From assembly GCA_028293305.1 (NCBI GenBank), contig JAQGPD010000285.1, positions 1-33,567 on the forward strand: a DNA stretch of 33,567 nucleotides, written 5' to 3'. The position numbers were made by a program, and so were the translations under genes. Source of the DNA: Verrucomicrobiales bacterium (GTDB taxonomy: Bacteria > Verrucomicrobiota > Verrucomicrobiia > Verrucomicrobiales > V1-33). Shown piece by piece: positions 1 through 8,145 of this stretch. Position 1 is the stretch's first letter. Each line of letters starts with the position of its first letter. The notes under the pieces are model-generated. The model was not told where the DNA came from. It did not search any database and was given only the letters and a program-made list of their open reading frames with translations.

Positions 1-3
1 GGT

Positions 4-23
4 CCGCACAGTCCTCTGTGCGG
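4..23. repeat. 8-bp perfect hairpin at window edge
   Basis: CCGCACAG and CTGTGCGG form an 8-bp perfect stem around a TCCT loop. No T-run follows, so it is not a classical intrinsic terminator. A weaker second stem (GGAGCC at 28-33 with GGCTCC at 53-58) lies just downstream. It could be the end of an upstream transcription unit or one of the short palindromic repeats seen elsewhere in the window. Confidence 0.5.
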
Positions 24-142
24 TTCCGGAGCCCCGGTTTCCCAAAAGCCCCGGCTCCAAAAGCCAAATCCGCCACGAACGCGTCCGCTCACCCCGTCCT
101 CCCAGGGCTGCTTCACCGCAGCGCCATTTCCCATCATAGCAT

Positions 143-148
143 TATAAT
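143..148 (+). promoter_or_regulatory. candidate -10 box for pyrH
   Basis: A perfect TATAAT lies in an AT-rich island of otherwise GC-rich DNA, about 60 nt before the chosen pyrH start. No good -35 hexamer is visible 16-18 nt upstream. The call rests on the -10 match and its position only. Confidence 0.35.
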
Positions 149-208
149 ATCGCAACTTTCTCTTTGCACGCGCTTGCAATACGGGCTTTTCTTCGCGTTC
201 GAAAACAT

Positions 209-994
209 ATGTCAGACCTTCCGGCCTCCAGTGCTCCCCGTCGCGCCTACAAACGTGTTGTTTTAAAATTAAGCGGGGAGGCGCTCCGCGCGGATGGCAG
301 CCTGGATAATATTTCCCCACCCATCGTGGAGGACATCGCCCACCAGATCAAAGCCGCCTATCAAACCGGCCTGGAAATCGGCATCGTCGTCGGAGGCGGG
401 AACTTCTGGCGCGGCCTCGCCGCCGCCAACAAAGGCATGGAGCGCACCACCGCCGACTACATGGGCATGCTCGCCACCATCATGAATGCCCTCGCCATCC
501 AGTCCATGCTGGAAGGCATCGGCGTCCCCACCCGCGTCCTCAGCGCCCTCGAACTCAAAAACGTCGCCGAGCCCTTCATCCGCCGCGTCGCCGTCCGCCA
601 CTTGGAACTCGGCCGCGTCGTCATCTTCGCCGCCGGCACCGGCAATCCCTATTTCTCCACCGACACCACCGCCGCCCTCCGCGCCAGTGAGATCGATGCC
701 GATGTCATCCTGAAGGCCACCAAGGTGGACGGCATCTACTGCAGCGACCCCAAGAAAAATCCGGACGCCAAGCGCTTCACCCAGGTCAGCTACCAGGACG
801 CCCTCGCCCGCCAGCTGAAGGTCATGGACTCCACCGCCTTCAGCCTCTGCATGGACAATCACAAGCCCATCATCGTCTTTGACATGCACCAGCCGGACAA
901 TATCCGGAAAGCCCTCGCCGGCGACCCCATCGGCACCCTCGTCAATGCGGGCCCCACTCTCCCTGCGGAAATGGCCATGGCCGTCCCCGCCTGA
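209..994 (+). CDS. pyrH: UMP kinase
   Basis: Cytoplasmic uridylate kinase of the amino-acid-kinase fold. It phosphorylates UMP to UDP with ATP in pyrimidine nucleotide synthesis. The product is 261 residues, slightly longer than the usual 235-245 because of about 13 extra N-terminal residues. KLSGE (about 20-24) is the nucleotide-binding start of the fold, GGGNFWRG (about 62-69) is the glycine-rich loop, and the region around ATKVDGIY near two thirds of the protein is typical of bacterial PyrH. The ATG at 209 was preferred over an in-frame ATG at 164, which would add 15 residues with no family counterpart. frr follows after 96 nt, a common pairing. The upstream rpsB-tsf partners, if present, lie outside the window. 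Confidence 0.95.
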   Translation: MSDLPASSAPRRAYKRVVLKLSGEALRADGSLDNISPPIVEDIAHQIKAAYQTGLEIGIVVGGGNFWRGLAAANKGMERTTADYMGMLATIMNALAIQSMLEGIGVPTRVLSALELKNVAEPFIRRVAVRHLELGRVVIFAAGTGNPYFSTDTTAALRASEIDADVILKATKVDGIYCSDPKKNPDAKRFTQVSYQDALARQLKVMDSTAFSLCMDNHKPIIVFDMHQPDNIRKALAGDPIGTLVNAGPTLPAEMAMAVPA

Positions 995-1090
995 GCCCCG
1001 CATTTCCGCCCTGGCCGTCACGTCCCGGCGGACGTATGTATTGCATTCACCATCCCTGACCGACCCATCGACCGACCGCCCCCACTGATT

Positions 1091-1657
1091 ATGGACATCG
1101 AATTCGCCATGCTGGAACTTGAGGAAGACATGCGGAAATCCCTGGACTTCACCATCAGCGACTACGCCAGCATCCGCACCGGAAAAGCCAACCCCAGCAT
1201 GGTGGAAGGCGTGGAAATCCACGTCAACGCCTACGGGATGAACATGAAACTCAGGCAGTTGGCCAATATCACCACGCCCGAGCCCCGCATGATCATTGTC
1301 GAGCCCTTCGACTTTTCCAACATGAAGGACATCGAGCGCGGCATCCGCGAGAGCCGCCTCGGATTCAACCCCGTCACCTACGGAAAAATCCTCCGCCTCC
1401 CCGTCCCGGAACTCACCCAGGAACGCCGCAAGGAAATGGTCAAGCTCCTCAAGGAAAAATCCGAGGACGGCAAAATCCGCCTCCGCGGTCTCCGGCGCGA
1501 TGCCATCGAAGCCGTCCGCAAAGCCGAAAAAGCCAGCGCCATCACGGAGGACGACCTCAAAGGCGCGGAAAAAGCCATTCAGGACCTAACGGATAAATCC
1601 ATCAAGGAACTGGAAACCGCCACCCTGAAAAAAGAAGCGGAAGTCATGCAGGTCTAA
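1091..1657 (+). CDS. frr: ribosome recycling factor
   Basis: Releases mRNA and tRNA from the post-termination ribosome together with EF-G. The 188-residue length matches the family (about 185). The N-terminal stretch around ASIRTGKANPSMVEG and the C-terminal three-helix-bundle signature around ERRKEMVKLLKEKSEDGK are diagnostic, and the distal DDLKGAEKAIQDLTD helix also fits. It lies 96 nt downstream of pyrH in the same orientation and is probably co-transcribed with it. No independent promoter is obvious in the gap. Confidence 0.97.
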   Translation: MDIEFAMLELEEDMRKSLDFTISDYASIRTGKANPSMVEGVEIHVNAYGMNMKLRQLANITTPEPRMIIVEPFDFSNMKDIERGIRESRLGFNPVTYGKILRLPVPELTQERRKEMVKLLKEKSEDGKIRLRGLRRDAIEAVRKAEKASAITEDDLKGAEKAIQDLTDKSIKELETATLKKEAEVMQV

Positions 1658-1686
1658 CCAGAGGAATGCGGGGTTTTCGAACCAGG

Positions 1687-1730
1687 AAAATTTCCAAATT
1701 TCTCAATTTCCAAATTTCCAAATTTTCCCA
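1687..1730. repeat. A/T heptad-like tandem repeat
   Basis: Units of 7-9 nt (AATTTCC, AAATTTCTC, AATTTCC, AAATTTCC, AAATTTTCC) run head to tail in the 85-nt gap between frr and the HD-domain gene, ending about 13 nt before its ATG. The composition contrasts sharply with the flanking GC-rich coding DNA. Similar arrays occur at 3345-3372, 4171-4226 and 30633-30677. Confidence 0.75.
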
Positions 1731-1742
1731 CTGCCCCGTTCC

Positions 1743-2549
1743 ATGAAAGTTGGCACCCTGAAAAGAGACGAACTCGACCGCGCCCTCCTCGCCATGGTCG
1801 AGGCCAAGCCCCGCGCGATCCTTGAAAAACTTTGTCAGGACCCCAAGGTCAAGCTTTGGCAAAATCAGGCAAACCACGTCTCCATCGTCCGCCTAGGCTA
1901 TAATGACCACGGTCCCGTGCACATGCGCATCGTCACCCTGCACGCCCTGCGCATCATGAATCTGCTGAAGGAAGGCGGCGTGCGCTCCACCATGGAGTTC
2001 GAGGAAATCGGCACCTACGAGGACTCCAAAGTCGCCGTCGTCCTCGCCGCCATGCTCCACGACATCGGCATGGGCGTCACGCGGGACAAACACGAGTGGC
2101 ACAGCGTGCACATGTGCATGCCCTTGGTGGAGAGGTATTTGGCGGAAATTTATCCTGACGACGAGGAAAAGCAGCTGTCCATTTCCTGCATGGTCCGCGA
2201 AGCCATCGTGGGGCACATGGGGCACGATAAAATCCATTCCGTGGAAGCCGGCGTGCTCCTCGTGGCCGACGGCACCGACATGACCAAAGGCCGCGCCCGC
2301 ATCGCCAAAATGCTCGCGCAAAAACCAACCTTGGGCGACATGCACCGCCACTCCGCCGACGCCATCAAGGAAGTCATCCTAACCAAGGGCGAGGAGCGCC
2401 CCGTGCACATCGCCGTGAAAATGGACGACTACTCCGGCATCTTCCAGGTGGAGGAAGTCCTGATGCAAAAAATCAGCTATTCCCCCATCCGCCAACACGT
2501 CGAACTCAGCGTCATCGTCCACGACGACCCACCCCGCCGGTATCTGTAG
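1743..2549 (+). CDS. HD-domain metal-dependent phosphohydrolase
   Basis: A 268-residue soluble protein with an HD-superfamily metal site. H56 and H60 (YNDHGPVH) are candidates for the first ligand, H106-D107 (LAAMLHDIG) is the HD doublet, H120/H123 and H158 follow, and D176 (LLVADGTD) is a plausible last ligand. No GGDEF, PAS, RelA or nucleotidyltransferase domain is attached. The C-terminal 50 residues form a small beta-rich tail with no recognised motif. The substrate cannot be told from sequence; HD enzymes hydrolyse nucleotides, cyclic nucleotides or other phosphoesters. It follows frr in the same orientation, but an A/T-rich repeat separates the two genes. A palindromic repeat pair begins 7 nt after its stop codon. 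Confidence 0.85.
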   Translation: MKVGTLKRDELDRALLAMVEAKPRAILEKLCQDPKVKLWQNQANHVSIVRLGYNDHGPVHMRIVTLHALRIMNLLKEGGVRSTMEFEEIGTYEDSKVAVVLAAMLHDIGMGVTRDKHEWHSVHMCMPLVERYLAEIYPDDEEKQLSISCMVREAIVGHMGHDKIHSVEAGVLLVADGTDMTKGRARIAKMLAQKPTLGDMHRHSADAIKEVILTKGEERPVHIAVKMDDYSGIFQVEEVLMQKISYSPIRQHVELSVIVHDDPPRRYL

Positions 2550-2555
2550 GCAAGT

Positions 2556-2676
2556 CGGAGGGCGGACATTCTGTCCGCCGGGGCAAAGGAACCGCGTCGA
2601 CAGAATGTCGACTCTCCGGAGGGCGGACATTCTGTCCGCCAGGGCAAGGAACCGCGTCGACAGAATGTCGACACTC
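2556..2676. repeat. tandem pair of REPIN-like palindromic elements
   Basis: Two direct copies of a 60-61 bp unit (2556-2616 and 2617-2676) are nearly identical. Each unit holds two hairpins: GGCGGACA-TTC-TGTCCGCC, and in the opposite sense GTCGACA-GAA-TGTCGAC. The two hairpins are themselves inverted relatives, since ACATTCTGT and ACAGAATGT are reverse complements and GGAG/CTCC flank the unit. This inverted pairing of two short palindromes is the architecture of REP doublets. A degenerate remnant (GGCGTCGAC) follows near 2685. They lie after the HD-domain gene and before the convergent coaC end. Confidence 0.85.
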
Positions 2677-2766
2677 CGAAAAACGGCGTCGACTTTGCGG
2701 GCTGGATTCGTGGTCGTTTTTCACCGGACCTGCCAAGAATGCATTCAGGCTTTTCCCCGCTCTAAA

Positions 2767-3321
2767 TCAGCTGGGTGGGGTTTTTCCCGCAACCATTTCC
2801 ATCACGCGCTCCACGATGCCCTCCACGGGCCACAGCCGGCCGGGGCCTTCGTAACCGCAGGCGAGCATGCCTTCCTCCGGGCCGATCCAATGATGCCCCC
2901 AGGCGGTTAGAGTTTCCACGTTCCGCCGCGTCGCGGGATGGGACCACATTTTGCCATTCATGGCCGGGGCATGGAGAATGGGGGCGCGGGTCGCCAGGCA
3001 GATGGCGGAGAGGGCGTCGTCGGAAAGGCCGGCGGCGAGCTTTGCCAGGATGTTGGCGGTGGCGGGGGCGATGAGCACCAGGTCCGCATGATCCGCCAGG
3101 TGGATGTGCCCAGGCCGCCAGGATTGTTTTTCATCGTAAAGGCCGGTGACCACCGGGTTTTTGGTCAGGACCTGCAGAGTGAGCGGCGTGATGAATTCCT
3201 GGGCATCCGTCGTCATCACTGCCGTGACGTCGCACCCACGCTTGGTGAGTTGGCTCGCCAAATCAGCCGCTTTGTAAGCGGCGATGGAACCGGTGATGCC
3301 GAGGAGGATGCGCGGGGACAT
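2767..3321 (-). CDS. coaC: stand-alone phosphopantothenoylcysteine decarboxylase
   Basis: FMN-dependent decarboxylation of 4'-phospho-N-pantothenoylcysteine in coenzyme A synthesis. The 184-residue protein matches only the N-terminal half of bifunctional CoaBC. It has the flavoprotein motif GSIAAYK (10-17), the catalytic-type His72 in GHIHLAD, the APATAN loop, the PAMNGKMW motif (119-126, Asn122), and ACGYEG (154-159), whose Cys155 matches the active-site flap cysteine. The CoaB synthetase domain is absent and the frame closes cleanly with TGA, so it looks like a natural monofunctional form rather than a truncation. It is downstream of yicC and gmk on the same strand. The CoaB function must be encoded elsewhere. 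Confidence 0.9.
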   Translation of the reverse strand: MSPRILLGITGSIAAYKAADLASQLTKRGCDVTAVMTTDAQEFITPLTLQVLTKNPVVTGLYDEKQSWRPGHIHLADHADLVLIAPATANILAKLAAGLSDDALSAICLATRAPILHAPAMNGKMWSHPATRRNVETLTAWGHHWIGPEEGMLACGYEGPGRLWPVEGIVERVMEMVAGKTPPS

Positions 3322-3344
3322 GGGAGGGGGAGGGGGGGAGGGAG

Positions 3345-3372
3345 TTATTAGTTATTGGTTATTAGTTATTAG
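3345..3372. repeat. four perfect-period heptamers TTATTRG
   Basis: TTATTAG, TTATTGG, TTATTAG, TTATTAG follow head to tail with exact 7-nt spacing in the 125-nt gap between gmk and coaC, 24 nt upstream of the coaC start on the minus strand. A G-rich tract separates the array from the start codon. The gap is too short to hold rpoZ. Confidence 0.8.
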
Positions 3373-3446
3373 GGGGGCGGTCGGAGGCCTCGGCGGGGGT
3401 CAAGGTAACCGTCTTATCGGTGAGGGTTTTGTGGATTTTGGCGGGG

Positions 3447-4058
3447 TCAGGTGGCGGGGAAGCGGAGGCGGGAGCTGCGGTGGCGCTCAGCTTCGAGGAT
3501 GGCCAGGAAATGCGTTAGGTCCTCGTGCTTGCTGCGGCTGACGATGGTGTAGGCGTAGGTCGGCCAATGCTGCATTTCATCCAGGGCATTGAGCAGACGG
3601 AGCTGGAGTTCAGCATCGGATTCCGACCGCCGTCCCGTCAGGCGGGCGCGGAGTTCCTCGATGCTGCCGGGCAGGATGAAAACGTCCACCAGGCTGTGGC
3701 GGATCGCCATGTCCGTGCAGGCCCGGAGCTGCGCCGCGCCCTGTGGATCCAGATCCATGATCACATCCTCACCGTTGGTGAGGCGGGGCAGGACCTCGCT
3801 TTTCAGAGTGCCATAGCGGCGGCCGTGCACGAGGGCGTGTTCCAGAAAATCCCCGGCCTCGATGCGTTCCTGGAATTCATCATCGCTCAGAAAAAAGTAA
3901 TCCTGGCCATGCACTTCGCCCGGCCGCTGGTTCCGCGTGGTGCAGGAAACCGTGTAATAAAGCGGCGTCCGTTCCGATGCCCCGCGGCAGACGGTGGTTT
4001 TTCCGGAGCCGGAAGGGCCGGAGACGACGCAAAGAATGCCGGTGCGGTGAAGAGACAT
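3447..4058 (-). CDS. gmk: guanylate kinase
   Basis: Phosphorylates GMP (and dGMP) to GDP in the cytoplasm. The 203-residue length matches the family. The P-loop GPSGSGKTT is at 14-22. The GMP-binding region includes SCTTRNQRPGEVHGQDYFFL, and a short RRYGT motif corresponds to the usual YGT. The Walker-B-like strand reads MDLDPQGA, where most homologues have a DVQGA-type sequence; this is a mild variation. It lies between yicC (upstream) and coaC (downstream), the order in many bacteria, but the rpoZ gene often found after gmk is missing here. Confidence 0.95.
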   Translation of the reverse strand: MSLHRTGILCVVSGPSGSGKTTVCRGASERTPLYYTVSCTTRNQRPGEVHGQDYFFLSDDEFQERIEAGDFLEHALVHGRRYGTLKSEVLPRLTNGEDVIMDLDPQGAAQLRACTDMAIRHSLVDVFILPGSIEELRARLTGRRSESDAELQLRLLNALDEMQHWPTYAYTIVSRSKHEDLTHFLAILEAERHRSSRLRFPAT

Positions 4059-4170
4059 GGATAGGGAAAGGCAGGTGGGGTGATGAAAAAATAAAGCGCG
4101 TGATCAGTGCCGAATGCCGATACTGTTTCGGCAAAACACGACTGGCTAGCAATATACGGGTGTTGTTATG

Positions 4171-4226
4171 TTCTATTTTCTATTTTCTAATTTCTAATTT
4201 CGAAATTTTCAAATTTTCCATTTCCC
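4171..4226. repeat. A/T heptad-like tandem repeat
   Basis: TATTTTC (twice), TAATTTC (twice), GAAATTTTC, AAATTTTCC and ATTTCCC run in succession in the 172-nt gap between yicC and gmk. The array ends 4 nt from the yicC stop and lies about 110 nt before the gmk start. It has the same style as the arrays near 1690, 3350 and 30650. Confidence 0.75.
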
Positions 4227-4230
4227 CCGC

Positions 4231-5109
4231 CTATTCGACATTCTGGACTTGTTCACGCAGTCGTTCCACTTCGGTTTTGCCGGCGACGACGAGGTGTTGA
4301 ATGGGGGCGTGATTGGCTTTGGCGCCCATGGTGTTCAGCTCGCGATGCATTTCCTGCGTGAGGAAGTCCAAGGGGCGGCCGGAGGGAGTGTCGGTTTCCA
4401 TGAGGCGTTGGAATTCCACCAGGTGGCCGCCCAGACGTGTGATTTCCTCGGAAATATCGCATTTGTCAGCAAAGAGCGCGATCTCACGGACCAAGCGTTC
4501 ATCCTCCATCGGGATGGGGAGGCCGGCTTCCTCCAGTCGGCGGCGCAGCGCGTCGCGATGCAGGGGGGCGACTTTCGGCGCTTCGGCGGAAATTTGTTCC
4601 AGGAGCTGGCGGAGGTGGTCCAGCTTCGAAACCAGGTCCGCATGAAGATGGGCGCCCTCGCGGACCCGGGCTTCGTCCCAAGCGATGAGCGCTGCGGACA
4701 CGGCGGAAAAAACCATGGGCTGCAGGGCTTCCGCCGTGGCGGGTTCCCGGCCTTCGACCGTGAAAATGCCGGGAGCGCGGAGCAGGGCATCGGGCGTCAA
4801 TTCCAGCGGCGTTCCCAGGGAAGCGCCCAGTTTTGTCAGGGCCTCGGCGTATTGGCGGGCCAGGGATTCATCGACGCGGAGGGTGGCGGTGGATTCCTGG
4901 TCGGACTCGCAGGTGATCACGCCATGCAGCCGTCCGCGGGAGAGGACACCGGTCAAAAGCTGGCGGATCCCTGCTTCCAGTGGCTGCCAGTCGCGGGGCA
5001 GGCGGAGGTCGATATCCGCCTGCTTGCGGTTCACCGAGGAGAGTTCCACGGCGCAGCGCCCCCCGGGGCCGCCGGCCTCGCCTCTTCCAAATCCAGTCAT
5101 GCTTTTCAT
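4231..5109 (-). CDS. yicC: YicC/YloC family endoribonuclease
   Basis: A 292-residue member of the YicC family. Family members have been reported as endoribonucleases acting on RNA. The N-terminus MKSMTGFGRG is the family hallmark and fixes the start at 5109, although the frame stays open 55 codons further upstream. The C-terminal DUF1732 segment is very well conserved: CDISEEITRLGGHL, then GRPLDFLTQEMHRELNT, then ending in REQVQNVE. It heads a minus-strand group with gmk and coaC, an order found in many bacteria. The long gap to gmk contains an A/T repeat. Confidence 0.95.
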   Translation of the reverse strand: MKSMTGFGRGEAGGPGGRCAVELSSVNRKQADIDLRLPRDWQPLEAGIRQLLTGVLSRGRLHGVITCESDQESTATLRVDESLARQYAEALTKLGASLGTPLELTPDALLRAPGIFTVEGREPATAEALQPMVFSAVSAALIAWDEARVREGAHLHADLVSKLDHLRQLLEQISAEAPKVAPLHRDALRRRLEEAGLPIPMEDERLVREIALFADKCDISEEITRLGGHLVEFQRLMETDTPSGRPLDFLTQEMHRELNTMGAKANHAPIQHLVVAGKTEVERLREQVQNVE

Positions 5110-5462
5110 GCCGCGCACCGTGGCAGGCCCGGCGCGGGTGACAACGGGGAACGTGCGCCGCCAAGCCGGTCGGGAAAAGGTGGCAGGAATCCGGAACAGG
5201 TGCGAGATTCCCGTTCCGCCTATGGTGCCGTGTGGAAATGAACATATAAAACAGCCTCGCGGCGCCTGCTCCACCCTATCAGGAATCGCTGATCCAGACT
5301 GTATTTTCGGTCAATTCCACTCCATCCGCGTTCCCGTATGCATCCCGGGCGTTCCCGGTGCCCGTTTATGCCAAGTGAGTCACCGGGTCGTCCCACGATT
5401 TTCCCCGGCGGCGGCATTCGCAGCTTGAGGGGAATCCGTCCCGCCTTTATGATCCGATCCAT
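5110..5462. other. 353-nt divergent intergenic region
   Basis: This gap lies between the divergent starts of yicC and the TPR protease-like gene, so promoters in both directions are expected. I see no convincing -35/-10 pair, no strong hairpin and no small gene. The yicC frame stays open through part of it, but the extra residues look non-coding. Confidence 0.5.
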
Positions 5463-8093
5463 ATGTCCGGTTCCGCTTATTTTCCGTGGTCCTTTCCTTT
5501 GCGGAAATCCGGCGGGCTTTTACTGGCAGGGCTGTTCCTATCAAGTGGCGTGCTGCGCGCCGCCCCCGATGTGGAAGCCGCCCGCACGTTGCTGCGCCAA
5601 GGAAATTACTCCGCCGCATTGACCGCCGCGGAGGCGGCCTTCACGGATCCATTCCATGACCGGGAAGCCTGGCATCTCATGCGGATCGAGGCCCTCATGG
5701 CCACGGGACAATATCCGGAAGCGCTCCAGGCCGTGCAGGAAGCGCTCGGCATCGACCCCCGCAGCCTGCGTCTGAAATGGGCGGCCAGGGACGTTTTCCT
5801 AGCCAATGGCGACAAGGCCGCCGCGGATTCCATCCCTGCGGAAATCCAGCAGTTCGTCACCATCCGCAGCCGCGCCTACCGCGATGTCAAAAGCATCGTG
5901 GTCTATGGGCAGGCGCTCGTTGAGTTGGGGGAGGATCCCAAAATCGTCCTCGACAAAGTCTACACCGTGGCCGCCAAAATGGACCCTGCCGCGCGCGAAC
6001 CGCTGCTGGCCGCCGCGAATCTGGCCCTGCGGAAAAACGATTTCGCCCTGGCCGCTAAAAAGTTCCAGGCGACGCTGAAACTGTTCCCGGATGATCCCGA
6101 TCTCCTCCACGGACTCGCCCTCGCCTTTGCCTCGGGCGACCGCCGCAGCATGGCCGCGAATCTCGACGCCGCGCTCGCTGTCAATCCCTCGCATGTTCCT
6201 TCGCTGCTGCGCCTGGCGGATTACCGGATCGACGCGGAGAAGTATGCGGAAGCCGAGGAGTTGCTGGTCAAGGTGCAGAAAGTGAATCCCCACCGGCCGG
6301 AACTATGGGCCTACCGCGCGGTGCTGGCGCATCTCAAAAACGATCCCGCCGCCGAGTCCGCCGCCCGCGCGGCCGCCTTGAAATTTTTCCCCGCGAATCC
6401 GCTTCCGGACCACCTCATCGGCCGGAAGCTTTCCCAGAAATACCGCTTTGCCGAAGGTGCCGCCCGCCAGCGCCAGGCTTTGGAATTCGATCCCGCCTAT
6501 CTTCCCGCCAGGGCGCAACTATCCAATGATCTTCTTCGGCTCGGCGATGAGGATGAAGGCTGGAAACTCGCGGCCACCGTGCGCGACGAGGATGCCTACG
6601 ACGTGGCGGCGTTCAATCTCATGACGCTGCACGACGCCATGACCGCCGGTTTCACCACCCTCCATAACGAAAATTTCCAAGTGCGCATGAAAGCCTCGGA
6701 AGCGGCCATCTACGGGCCACGGGTGCTGGAGCTGCTGGATCAGGCCCGCGAAAAACTGGGCAGGAAATATGGCATTGAAGTCGTGCGACCCACCATCGTG
6801 GAAATCTTTCCGGAGCAAAAAGACTTCGGCGTGCGCACCTTCGGCATGCCTGACAATCCCGGCTATCTGGGCGTTTGTTTTGGCCGGGTCGTCACCGCCG
6901 TCAGCCCCGCCGCCAACCAGGGCCGCGCGGTCAATTGGGAGGCCGTGCTCTGGCATGAATTTTGTCACACCGTCACCCTCCAGGCGACCAGGAACAAGAT
7001 GCCGCGCTGGCTCAGCGAGGGAATTTCCGTTTACGAGGAACGTCAGGCCGACCCGTCCTGGGGCGAACACATGGATGCGGATTACCGGCGGAAAATAGTG
7101 TCAGGAAAGCTCACGCCCATTGCTTCCATGAGCAGCGCGTTTCTCTCGCCGCCCACGCCGCAGGACCTGCAGTTCGCTTATTTCCAAGCCGGCCTGGTGG
7201 TCTCCTGGCTGGTGGAAAAACACGGTCCGGATGTCCTCAAATCCATCCTGTCCGACCTTGCCGAAGGCACGCCCATCAATGAGACCCTGACAAAACGCGC
7301 CGCCCCCATGGAAGCGATCGAGCGGGACTTCGCCGCCTACGCCCGCAGTCTCGCCGACCGGTTCGGGCCGGCTTTGAATTGGGATCCGCCCCCGCCGCCG
7401 CTGCTCCTCCCCGGCGCGGAGGAGGCGCTGGCGGATTGGGTGAAATCGCATCCTGACAACTACTGGATTTTCCTCCGCGAGGCCGACCGCTTGATCGGGG
7501 AAAAACAATACGCCGCCGCCAAAGCCCCGCTGCAGTCCCTCATCGACCGCGCGCCCGCCCTAACGGGAGTCGACAGCCCATGGCGCATGCTCGCCGCCGT
7601 CCACCGCGCCCTCGGCGAGACTGAATCCGAACGCGCCGTCCTCACCAAACTCACCGCCGCGGACGCGGCCGCTCCGGACGCCAATCTCCGCCTGGCCGAA
7701 CTCGCCGCCGACGCCGGTGATTGGACCACGGCCGAAACCCAGGCCCGCCGCGCCCTGGCCGTGAATCCGCTGATCGCCGCCCCGTGGCGCACCCTGGCGC
7801 GCGCCGCGGAAAGCAACCGTCACCTCCCCAACGCCATCTCCGCATGGCGGACCCTGCTCGCCCTGGAGCCCCCGAATCCCTCCTCCGTCCACTATCAACT
7901 CGCCCGCCTCCTCCACCAATCCGGTTCCCCGGAAGCCCGCCGCCAAGTGCTCATGGCGCTGGAGGAAACGCCGCGCCACCGCGCCGCCCTGGAGCTGCTT
8001 CAAAAAATCTCCTCCGATTCCCCCACCCCACCCACGCCACCTTCCAGCGCCACCTCCCCCCTTCCGGCACCTCCGCCCAAATTGCCTGAATGA
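5463..8093 (+). CDS. exported TPR protein with HExxH peptidase-MA-like domain
   Basis: An 876-residue exported protein. A basic start and the hydrophobic stretch LLLAGLFLSSGVLRA suggest a signal peptide cleaved near residue 33. TPR-like helical repeats rich in Ala fill about 35-400. A gluzincin-type metallopeptidase domain follows: HEFCH at 498-502 gives two zinc ligands and the catalytic Glu499, and Glu519 in RWLSEG is the likely third ligand. More TPR repeats follow to about 850, then a Pro/Ser tail. This TPR-protease-TPR layout occurs in PVC and delta-proteobacterial proteins assigned to peptidase MA-like families. The substrate is unknown. It starts the plus-strand run leading into the MoxR operon, 52 nt before the DUF4159 gene, so it may be its first member. 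Confidence 0.85.
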   Translation: MSGSAYFPWSFPLRKSGGLLLAGLFLSSGVLRAAPDVEAARTLLRQGNYSAALTAAEAAFTDPFHDREAWHLMRIEALMATGQYPEALQAVQEALGIDPRSLRLKWAARDVFLANGDKAAADSIPAEIQQFVTIRSRAYRDVKSIVVYGQALVELGEDPKIVLDKVYTVAAKMDPAAREPLLAAANLALRKNDFALAAKKFQATLKLFPDDPDLLHGLALAFASGDRRSMAANLDAALAVNPSHVPSLLRLADYRIDAEKYAEAEELLVKVQKVNPHRPELWAYRAVLAHLKNDPAAESAARAAALKFFPANPLPDHLIGRKLSQKYRFAEGAARQRQALEFDPAYLPARAQLSNDLLRLGDEDEGWKLAATVRDEDAYDVAAFNLMTLHDAMTAGFTTLHNENFQVRMKASEAAIYGPRVLELLDQAREKLGRKYGIEVVRPTIVEIFPEQKDFGVRTFGMPDNPGYLGVCFGRVVTAVSPAANQGRAVNWEAVLWHEFCHTVTLQATRNKMPRWLSEGISVYEERQADPSWGEHMDADYRRKIVSGKLTPIASMSSAFLSPPTPQDLQFAYFQAGLVVSWLVEKHGPDVLKSILSDLAEGTPINETLTKRAAPMEAIERDFAAYARSLADRFGPALNWDPPPPPLLLPGAEEALADWVKSHPDNYWIFLREADRLIGEKQYAAAKAPLQSLIDRAPALTGVDSPWRMLAAVHRALGETESERAVLTKLTAADAAAPDANLRLAELAADAGDWTTAETQARRALAVNPLIAAPWRTLARAAESNRHLPNAISAWRTLLALEPPNPSSVHYQLARLLHQSGSPEARRQVLMALEETPRHRAALELLQKISSDSPTPPTPPSSATSPLPAPPPKLPE

Positions 8094-8145
8094 TTGGCAG
8101 GAAATCCGCGCGTAGTCATCCCTGCCGACCGCCTCCCGAGCATCC

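Noticed and set aside
269..1222. Long minus-strand frame of 317 codons antisense to pyrH and frr
   Set aside because: It is rich in Gly, Asp, Ala and His in the pattern of an antisense shadow of GC-rich coding DNA, and the two plus-strand genes are certain.
2737..2746. GAATGCATTC palindrome as an operator
   Set aside because: A single 10-bp palindrome in the gap between convergent genes, without a promoter nearby, is not enough evidence.
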